IMG/VR virus record: IMGVR_UViG_3300043602_000116
Coordinates: 1 to 22,498 of that record
DNA from: a virus
Length of the DNA stretch: 22,498 nt
Strand: one strand, 5' to 3'
The translations under genes were made by a program, and so were the position numbers. Below the pieces are notes generated by a model that saw only the letters and a list, made by a program, of their open reading frames with translations, ran no database searches and was not told the origin of the DNA. Positions 1-5,186 of this stretch are shown one piece after another. Every line of letters starts with the position of its first letter. Positions within the stretch are counted from its first letter, which is position 1.

Positions 1-2
1 TT

Positions 3-179
3 CTGTACTCCAGGGTGTACGGTGCGCTGCTTCGCCACTTGCTCGCTTGGTGGGGTGGAGCAGAGAATGATCCAGAGACAGGCCTACATCATCTGTACCA
101 TGCTGGGTGCTGCCTGATGTTCCTCGCACACTACGAGGAGGATCCTCTGGTATACACAGAGTGGGATGATCGTCCATGA
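3..179 (+). CDS. dATP/dGTP diphosphohydrolase N-terminal-type protein (DUF5664), 3' end only
   Basis: This is an open frame running in from the left edge and ending at TGA 177-179; 58 residues are visible. The segment RHLLAWWGGAENDPETGLHH, followed by a hydrophobic H-A-G-C-C-L-M-F-L helix and a closing DDRP, matches the helical core of the DUF5664 family. That family is also called the dATP/dGTP diphosphohydrolase N-terminal domain and is common in phages of actinobacteria. Family members are thought to hydrolyse or bind purine deoxynucleotides, as MazG-like enzymes do; the acidic residues in the DPETG segment would be part of the metal site. Its stop overlaps the ATG of the next gene (ATGA), so it heads the translationally coupled replication block. 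The 5' part lies outside the window, so full length and any extra domain are unknown. Confidence 0.75.
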   Translation: MYSRVYGALLRHLLAWWGGAENDPETGLHHLYHAGCCLMFLAHYEEDPLVYTEWDDRP

Positions 180-340
180 ATAATCCTATAGACGAGATAG
201 AGGGCATGGAGGCCATGAAGAGTATGGCCAAGATGGTGTGGACGTTTTACAGAGAACTTCTTGACCAAGGCTTCGACGCGCCAGATGCACTAAAATTGGT
301 TTTGTCGTATGTTCATGGAGTAGCAGGAGGAAGAACATGA
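176..340 (+). CDS. Small phage protein of unknown function (54 aa)
   Basis: ATG at 176 overlaps the previous stop (ATGA), and the TGA at 338-340 overlaps the next ATG in the same way. The 54-residue product starts MNNPIDEIEGMEAMKSMAK and is predicted to be mostly helical, with a W-x-F-Y-R-E-L-L segment followed by G-F-D-A-P-D-A-L-K-L-V. This pattern resembles the small helical proteins often found beside nucleotide-metabolism genes in phages, but I do not recognise a named family. Its 3' end carries the strong AGGAGG ribosome-binding site for the next gene. Existence is supported by the two exact overlaps and by continuous frame use. Function is unknown. Confidence 0.7.
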   Translation: MNNPIDEIEGMEAMKSMAKMVWTFYRELLDQGFDAPDALKLVLSYVHGVAGGRT

Positions 341-1161
341 AGGCCGCATTAATTCCCCCTATTCCTGAACTCGACATCTACGGGCGTGGCGACTTTCATC
401 TCGTGCTCACGCATCTCCTGTCAGATATTAACTACTACAAGCACTACAAGGCGCAGAGGGACAATGGCGCCTACCTCGTGCTCGACAACTCAGCGCATGA
501 GAAGGGCGAGGGCGAGGCAGCACGTGACCTCCTACGGGATGCCATGCTGCTCGACGCGCAGGAAGTCGTTGTCCCAGATGTCCTTTTCGACGCAGAGAAG
601 ACAGTCGAGCGTGCGGTGCAGACACACGAGGAGTGGTTCGAGGCAGGGAATCAGAAGATCCTTGAACTGTCACCTGCACTGATGTATGTGCCTCAAGGGC
701 AGGATGTAGACGAGTGGGAGAGTTGCCTCGCTCAGTTGATTGGCATCCACCTGCACTCGTCCAAGAGGTACTCGATCAAGCAGCAGTTCGTGATCGGCGT
801 GTCTAAGGACTACGAGATGTGGAATGGGGGATTGGTACAACTTCTTGTTGACTCTCTCCTTCCCCGTCTCGTTAATGTCAACGACAACTATGGATTCTTC
901 CCTCAAGTGCACCTACTCGGGTGGGGGCGTGACCTTTGGGCACTCAGGGACATCTCGCGCATGTGCAGGTGGGTCAGGTCCATTGATAGTGCGAAACCGT
1001 TTGTCTACGCGTACCACGAGACACGGTTGCACACAACGAAACCAGTGCCTGAGTACCCAGGGCGTCCTAACCACTACTTTTACTGCTGCCTGGATGAAAA
1101 GGCACAGGTCAAGGCAGCGCTGCACAACGTCTCTACCTTCCGGAAGTTGGCCACAGCGTGA
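337..1161 (+). CDS. tRNA-guanine transglycosylase-like (DpdA-like) protein
   Basis: This 274-residue protein starts at an ATG preceded by AGGAGG at 8-9 nt spacing. It looks like a TIM-barrel of the TGT/DpdA superfamily. Visible motifs are D-N-S-A-H-E at 50-55 (candidate catalytic Asp50), VPDVLFDAEKT at 79-89, M-Y-V-P-Q-G at 116-121, I-G-V-S-K at 153-157, V-H-L-L-G-W-G at 191-197 and a later R-S-I-D-S-A-K-P segment. Family knowledge: phage members swap guanine for 7-deazaguanine derivatives in DNA (DpdA) rather than in tRNA. The canonical TGT zinc-binding C-x-C-x2-C-x(n)-H cluster is not obvious. The gene lies between a purine-nucleotide hydrolase-type gene and the DNA polymerase, which fits a DNA-modification role, but no preQ0 synthesis gene (folE, queD, queE, queC) is in the window. 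The assignment rests on motif pattern only and substrate is unknown. Confidence 0.55.
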   Translation: MKAALIPPIPELDIYGRGDFHLVLTHLLSDINYYKHYKAQRDNGAYLVLDNSAHEKGEGEAARDLLRDAMLLDAQEVVVPDVLFDAEKTVERAVQTHEEWFEAGNQKILELSPALMYVPQGQDVDEWESCLAQLIGIHLHSSKRYSIKQQFVIGVSKDYEMWNGGLVQLLVDSLLPRLVNVNDNYGFFPQVHLLGWGRDLWALRDISRMCRWVRSIDSAKPFVYAYHETRLHTTKPVPEYPGRPNHYFYCCLDEKAQVKAALHNVSTFRKLATA

Positions 1162-3614
1162 GTACGCTCGTTGTTACAGACATGGAGATCAAGGAAGCGG
1201 GATCGCAGCACGTCCTCGCGTCACTGATGGATTACTGCCAAGAGACGTACTCCATAATGTCCGTCCTTCCGAAGATGTCTGCTGACGAGGTGAAGAAGAT
1301 AGGACCAGAGGATTGGTTGGCACAGTCAGACGCAATCCTTGACAACGCAAAGAGCAACTACGATCGCATCCTCTGCATCGGGCCTATTGCCACTGCATCA
1401 GTGATGGGAGCAGAGAAGACAGTGAAGATCACCAAGGTGCGTGGCCGCGGCATGTATACAGCGAACGGTGTTTACTGCGTACCGACCTTTTCCTTCTCCA
1501 CGATCTTCAAGGACCCAGATCTGTATCGCGATTTTGAGATTGATCTCTTGAAGTGTGTGCAGAATAAGGCGCCTCTTCCTGAGCCACGCATTGATCTGGA
1601 GATCCTGGAGACAGAAGACGAACTGTACCACCTTGATCAACTGCGTGAGGCAACTCTTGTCTCTTGCGACATTGAGACGACTGGGTTCAATCCGCAGCGC
1701 GCGAGAATGCTGAGTATCGGGTTCTGTGCTCTCTACGAGGGTGAGAACGCGGGCAAGGTGATCATCGTCCCGGAGGATCTTCTTGGTCGTCGTCGTTCTC
1801 ACGTAGCGAAGTTCCTCAAGACCTATAAGGGCACGTTCATCTTTCACAACTTCAAGTTCGACATTCAGCACATCTGGAAGAGGTACGGACAGTTCTATCC
1901 CCACCGTGTTGACGACACGATGCTCATGGGGTATGCCCATGACGAGCGCCCGTTTAACCGCTACAAGCATCTCTCTCTGAAAGACATGTCTCGGGTGTAC
2001 TTCGATGCTCCCGACTACGGATTGAACATGAAGGAGTGGCTCTCGGAGTACAGGACGGCGGGTGAATACGACAGAGGGAAACTCCTAGAGGAACTGTACG
2101 ACTACCAGGCGAAGGACTGCTACTACACTGCCGCACTGCACCCGGTCCTAGATGAGGAGATGGACGAGGAGTCGCCACGCCTCAGGAACTACCACGACAA
2201 CACGCTAATCCCTGTCTCCTTTGCTCTTGCACAGATGGAGTACACAGGCGTCCCAGTGAACGTCCCGTACCTAGAGAACATGCGCGATGAACTCTACGTG
2301 CAGTTGGAAGACGAGATGAAGGAGATCAGGAAGATTGTCTGCAAACACACGAACCACCCGAAGCAGGAGGAGTTCAATCCGAACTCCCCGAAGCAGGTTG
2401 CTGAGGTCCTCTACAACGCAGGTGATGAAGGAGGATTGGGTCTTGCGATGCCGAAAGACGCTGGGCGCTATGCATACAAGCGTGAGGCGGGGAAGGTAAC
2501 GACGAACTCAGACACACTCAAGGTGCTCGCGCGTCAGGTGAAGAAGTCGCAACCTGCTGCAGCAAAGTTGATCAACCTCATTCTCTCCTACCGCGTGAAG
2601 ACTCGCATCGCCGGAACTTACGTGGAAGGCCTACTAGAAAGGGTGGATCCTGATGGGCGGATACGGGGTGACTTTAACATCCACGGAACAGCGACAGGGA
2701 GGTTGTCCTGTAGTAACCCTAACCTGCAAAATATCCCTGACGCATCGCATGTGGGTTTCGATATCCGAAAGGCGTACATACCATCTCCTGGCTGGGTTAT
2801 GCTGGAGGCGGATTACTCTCAGCTTGAACTTCGGGTCGCGGCGCTTTACTCACAGGATCCTATCCTCCTGGATGCCTACAGAAATGGAGCAGACATCCAC
2901 CAAGAAGTAGCGTTCATGCTCTGGAACAAGCCGAAGGAGGAGATAACGAAGTACGAGAGATACCTTGCCAAGTGCATGAACTTCGGCGTGATCTACGGGC
3001 GTGGTGCACGCTCGATTGCCACAGGCCCAGAGATGGACAACCTAGTCGAGATGTCAGGCAGGTCCTGGAACGAGAAGGAGATAGATGCCTACTTCGCCAA
3101 GTTCAAAGAAGGGTACAGTTCACTTTTTGAGTGGATGGCACTTGTCAGTGATGATGGATTTTCAAAGAAGTATGTTGAAGGTCCGCTCGGTAGTCGCCGC
3201 AGATGGGGCCTTGTTAGGAAGGGCGATCAAGCAGGCATACTCAGACAAATTGCCAACACGCCCATCCAGGGGTTCGCAGCACAGATGACGAGTCGCGCTG
3301 TTGCGCTCCTCACTAAGAGGTTCAACCAGAAGAAACAGCGTGTCCTCTTCACGGTACACGACTCCATCATGTGCGAGTGTCTGGACGACCCAGACGTGAT
3401 CCGGGACACAGGGCAGATCATTCAGGACGTGATGGAAAATCACTTGCCAGAGGATGCTGTAGTATCCTTTCCAGTACTCGATCATGCGCCATTCAAACAA
3501 GGCGACCGTTTACTGTATAATCTGCCATTTGTATCGGATGTGCTTGTCGGGAAGAACTGGGGAGAATGCAAGCACTCGTGGGACGACGTGCCTGCTATTG
3601 CCGCAAATGCGTAG
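1158..3614 (+). CDS. polA: DNA polymerase I (family A) with 3'-5' exonuclease and UDG-like N-terminal region
   Basis: The 818-residue replicative polymerase has three parts. (1) Residues about 1-150 resemble a uracil-DNA-glycosylase fold (I-L-C-I-G-P at 71-76, V-P-T-F-S at 108-112, with R-G-R-G between), but the catalytic GExPG and HPS motifs are not there. (2) A DEDD proofreading exonuclease has Exo I D171/E173, Exo II H230-N-F-K-F-D235 and Exo III Y316-xxx-D320-xxx-T324. (3) The family-A polymerase domain has TGRLSCSNPNLQNIP, motif A D552-Y-S-Q-L-E-L-R, motif B K605-C-M-N-F609-G-V-I-Y-G and motif C H734-D735-S. No 5'-3' exonuclease domain is present. The residue equivalent to E. coli 762 is Phe. 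The start is GTG at 1158, overlapping the previous TGA (GTGA); ATG 1182 is an alternative with no better ribosome site. It is the last gene of the + strand block. Confidence 0.95.
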   Translation: MSTLVVTDMEIKEAGSQHVLASLMDYCQETYSIMSVLPKMSADEVKKIGPEDWLAQSDAILDNAKSNYDRILCIGPIATASVMGAEKTVKITKVRGRGMYTANGVYCVPTFSFSTIFKDPDLYRDFEIDLLKCVQNKAPLPEPRIDLEILETEDELYHLDQLREATLVSCDIETTGFNPQRARMLSIGFCALYEGENAGKVIIVPEDLLGRRRSHVAKFLKTYKGTFIFHNFKFDIQHIWKRYGQFYPHRVDDTMLMGYAHDERPFNRYKHLSLKDMSRVYFDAPDYGLNMKEWLSEYRTAGEYDRGKLLEELYDYQAKDCYYTAALHPVLDEEMDEESPRLRNYHDNTLIPVSFALAQMEYTGVPVNVPYLENMRDELYVQLEDEMKEIRKIVCKHTNHPKQEEFNPNSPKQVAEVLYNAGDEGGLGLAMPKDAGRYAYKREAGKVTTNSDTLKVLARQVKKSQPAAAKLINLILSYRVKTRIAGTYVEGLLERVDPDGRIRGDFNIHGTATGRLSCSNPNLQNIPDASHVGFDIRKAYIPSPGWVMLEADYSQLELRVAALYSQDPILLDAYRNGADIHQEVAFMLWNKPKEEITKYERYLAKCMNFGVIYGRGARSIATGPEMDNLVEMSGRSWNEKEIDAYFAKFKEGYSSLFEWMALVSDDGFSKKYVEGPLGSRRRWGLVRKGDQAGILRQIANTPIQGFAAQMTSRAVALLTKRFNQKKQRVLFTVHDSIMCECLDDPDVIRDTGQIIQDVMENHLPEDAVVSFPVLDHAPFKQGDRLLYNLPFVSDVLVGKNWGECKHSWDDVPAIAANA

Positions 3615-3638
3615 AATCGACAGCAGGTGGTCTCAGTC

Positions 3639-3709
3639 GCCTGCTAACGGGACGCATACCGTTTCCAGGACATAGTGCCTGGAACGACCTCGCATCGCCT
3701 TAGCAGGCG
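3639..3709. other. Cloverleaf-like inverted-repeat structure in the convergent spacer
   Basis: A 10-bp perfect inverted repeat (CGCCTGCTAA at 3639-3648, TTAGCAGGCG at 3700-3709) encloses two further hairpins. These are AACGG/CCGTT (3646-3650 with 3659-3663) and TCCAGG/CCTGGA (3664-3669 with 3678-3683, 8-nt loop). A weaker 3-bp stem with a 7-nt loop lies at 3685-3697. The total is 71 nt, the size of a tRNA, but the canonical T-loop GGTTCGAATCC signature and a 7-bp acceptor are lacking. It could be a non-coding RNA, a transcript 3'-end stabiliser or part of the terminator region. The structure is read by eye only. Confidence 0.45.
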
Positions 3710-3758
3710 TTACACGAGGACGAAAGGCGCTAAAGATACGGGATTCGCCTTGAAAGGT

Positions 3759-3823
3759 CGGTGGGAGTCGAGGAGGAGAGCAGAAAACCCCGACTCCCAC
3801 CGCGTTTCCTCCTGATGGAGGAA
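3759..3823. terminator. Probable two-way transcription terminator
   Basis: A 12-bp perfect stem (CGGTGGGAGTCG at 3759-3770 with CGACTCCCACCG at 3791-3802, 20-nt loop) is followed by a second small hairpin, TTCCTCC/GGAGGAA (3806-3812 with 3817-3823, 4-nt loop). It lies between the convergent 3' ends of the polymerase gene and the holin gene, where a shared terminator is expected. T-runs are short on both strands (TTT only), so it is not a textbook intrinsic terminator. Confidence 0.6.
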
Positions 3824-3835
3824 CCTGGGTGCCGA

Positions 3836-4063
3836 CTAAACCGGAGGAGTGGTTTCAGGCATTGCTGCTGACTGCGGATTACCTGCGCGGAATGCGATCA
3901 GGCACTTGACGACAGCAATGCCCCCAGCAGTCAACGCGCCGTAGAGAACATCACGCCATCCAATATCCACAACATCAGTCAGGTGGAGTAGGAGGAACGC
4001 GCCTGCCACTTCAACGAATGTCCACACAGTACGCTCTAGTAGATCGAGATACTTCCTTTTCAT
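3836..4063 (-). CDS. Holin, phage r1t type
   Basis: This 75-residue membrane protein starts M-K-R-K-Y-L-D-L-L-E-R-T-V-W-T-F. It has two hydrophobic stretches, about residues 13-30 and 39-59, separated by D-V-V-D-I-G-W-R-D, then a short polar tail ending in T-T-P-P-V. The pattern of E-R-T-x-W-T-F, then V-D-x-x-W-R/K, then a second span ending near G-N-P-x-S-A fits the r1t holin family of Gram-positive phages. Such holins open the inner membrane so the endolysin reaches peptidoglycan. The start at 4063 is set by a strong GGAAGGAGGTG Shine-Dalgarno sequence; the frame stays open upstream but without such a site. It is the last gene of the late operon, just before the shared terminator. Confidence 0.8.
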   Translation of the reverse strand: MKRKYLDLLERTVWTFVEVAGAFLLLHLTDVVDIGWRDVLYGALTAGGIAVVKCLIAFRAGNPQSAAMPETTPPV

Positions 4064-4082
4064 CTGAGCACCTCCTTCCCGT

Positions 4083-4514
4083 TTAGCCCATCGTTTCCAA
4101 TGAGAACAGCAGTCGCTCCTGACGGGGCGCGAAGGTCGAGACGATGACCTCACCGCCGACGTTGGAGTAAAGGCCCGTACCGCCGGTCACCGCCAAGCTG
4201 TAGAAGGAGCGCCTCTTGGCCAAGCCCGTTGCCATGATCTTTCCGTGCGGCAGGGAGTAGACCGCCTGGCAGTAGCTTGTCCCTGATCCCAGCGGCCCGC
4301 CCTTACCGACGAAGCGGCACTGAATGAGCGCGTTGCCTATCGGCCGCGGCGTGATGCGCGGGTTGTAGATCAGACTCACCCGTGTCTTAACACCTAGCTG
4401 CTGGATCACGTCGATCTGCTCTGCATTGACGCGCACGATGCCGGGGCCAGACAGCGAGGACGCTCCCCCGGCGCCGAGTAGAAGAAGTGTTGCGATGACG
4501 GCCACGATCTTCAT
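4083..4514 (-). CDS. Secreted allene-oxide-cyclase/dirigent-like beta-barrel protein
   Basis: The 143-residue protein has a clear signal peptide: M-K-I followed by a hydrophobic stretch to about residue 14 and a small-residue cleavage region at about 15-21; no lipobox Cys. The mature part has two cysteines (66 and 82) that could form a disulfide, a S-L-P-H-G-K-I-M-A-T-G strand pair, and LAVTGGTGLYSNVGGEV at 107-123. The T-G-G-T-G-x-Y-x-x-x-x-G-E-V core is typical of allene-oxide-cyclase-barrel-like/dirigent-like proteins, which are secreted in many actinobacteria; their enzymatic activity in bacteria is mostly unknown. Start ATG 4514 has an AGGGGG site and overlaps the previous TGA (ATGA). 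It lies between two membrane proteins and the holin, so a role at lysis or in the envelope is possible but inferred. Confidence 0.65.
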   Translation of the reverse strand: MKIVAVIATLLLLGAGGASSLSGPGIVRVNAEQIDVIQQLGVKTRVSLIYNPRITPRPIGNALIQCRFVGKGGPLGSGTSYCQAVYSLPHGKIMATGLAKRRSFYSLAVTGGTGLYSNVGGEVIVSTFAPRQERLLFSLETMG

Positions 4515-4903
4515 TGGAACCCCCTACACGCACGCTGGTCTGTGAGCTCGAAGTGCGCAGCGTCCAGCGTCGCCAGTCGCTCGCGCAGCTGTTCTCGTTG
4601 ATTCGGTCCCAACTGCGCACCCTCTGAGGCGTTCTCCAGGAACCTGCTTTCCTGGACAATGATGAGATCCATCACCGACACCGTCTCGCAGAGGTACTCG
4701 ATTGTACTGGACTGCTCCGCGGCAATCTTGCTCGTTACCCTCACCTGCGCCTCAACGTCGTTCGAGCGCACGTAGCCAGCGAAGAACACCACGCAGACCA
4801 GGATGAGAAACAGCGCCAGTGTCCAGTACCCCTGCCGCCGGAAGCCGCGAGCGATCTCAGATGAGAACTCCTCTCGCTTCTCGGTCAGTATATCGTCAGA
4901 CAC
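4511..4903 (-). CDS. Single-span membrane protein, lysis region, function unknown
   Basis: The 130-residue product (GTG start at 4903) has a charged N-terminus of about 27 residues (M-S-D-D-I-L-T-E-K-R-E-E), one membrane helix at about 28-43 (A-L-F-L-I-L-V-C-V-V-F-F-A-G) and a soluble, helical C-terminal part of about 85 residues. The C-terminal part has two cysteines (near C72 and C126). Positive residues just before the helix (R-R-Q) suggest a cytoplasmic N-terminus and an outside C-terminus. The GTG start has GAGG at 6 nt and overlaps the upstream stop by 8 nt; a longer reading from TTG 4924 would overlap by 29 nt and has no better site. Place and topology suggest a lysis accessory protein, but I recognise no family. 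Confidence 0.6.
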   Translation of the reverse strand: MSDDILTEKREEFSSEIARGFRRQGYWTLALFLILVCVVFFAGYVRSNDVEAQVRVTSKIAAEQSSTIEYLCETVSVMDLIIVQESRFLENASEGAQLGPNQREQLRERLATLDAAHFELTDQRACRGFQ

Positions 4904-5186
4904 GATCAGCCTCGAGCACCGCAATACGCTTCAGCAACATCGTGTTCTCCTCTCGTAAGTGCTTGTTGTCCTGCGCCAGTTCGTCCATGCGCCCGCGCAA
5001 CGTCTCCACTAGGTCGCGCAGGTCTTTGATCTCCTGGCGGTACTCGATCCGAAGCTTCTCTGCCTCGTCCCACAGTTGCGATGCCTCCGTTGTTTGGATG
5101 CGTCCTGACGTCTTGCGGATGGCAATCAGGTAGGCGACAGCGGGTGCTACGACTGCCGCGATCGCTGCGTATAGCCATTGGCTCAC
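4896..5186 (-). CDS. Membrane-anchored coiled-coil protein, lysis region
   Basis: The 96-residue protein (GTG start overlapping the previous TGA as GTGA) has an N-terminal membrane helix at about residues 4-23 (L-Y-A-A-I-A-A-V-V-A-P-A-V-A-Y-L) followed by a long heptad-rich helix, about 32-94. That helix contains L-R-D-L-V-E-T-L-R-G-R-M-D-E-L and E-E-N-T-M-L-L-K-R-I. The layout of one N-terminal anchor plus a coiled coil resembles inner-membrane spanins or holin-partner proteins of other phages. Identity cannot be fixed from sequence alone, and a Gram-positive host would argue against a true spanin. It sits directly after the tail-tip gene and before another single-span protein. Confidence 0.6.
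   Translation of the reverse strand: MSQWLYAAIAAVVAPAVAYLIAIRKTSGRIQTTEASQLWDEAEKLRIEYRQEIKDLRDLVETLRGRMDELAQDNKHLREENTMLLKRIAVLEADRV

Noticed and set aside
3639-3709. Canonical tRNA gene
   Set aside because: The closing stem is 8-10 bp instead of 7, there is no T-loop GTTCGA motif, and the third arm has only 3 bp.
3695-3820. Hammerhead ribozyme (ACGAGGACGAAA and CTGATGGA pieces)
   Set aside because: The invariant CTGATGA core is absent and the pieces are not arranged around a matching stem II.
4064-4153. 30-residue N-terminal extension of the holin
   Set aside because: It would overlap the secreted-protein gene and is Ser/Arg-rich; the strong GGAAGGAGGTG directly before 4063 sets the start.
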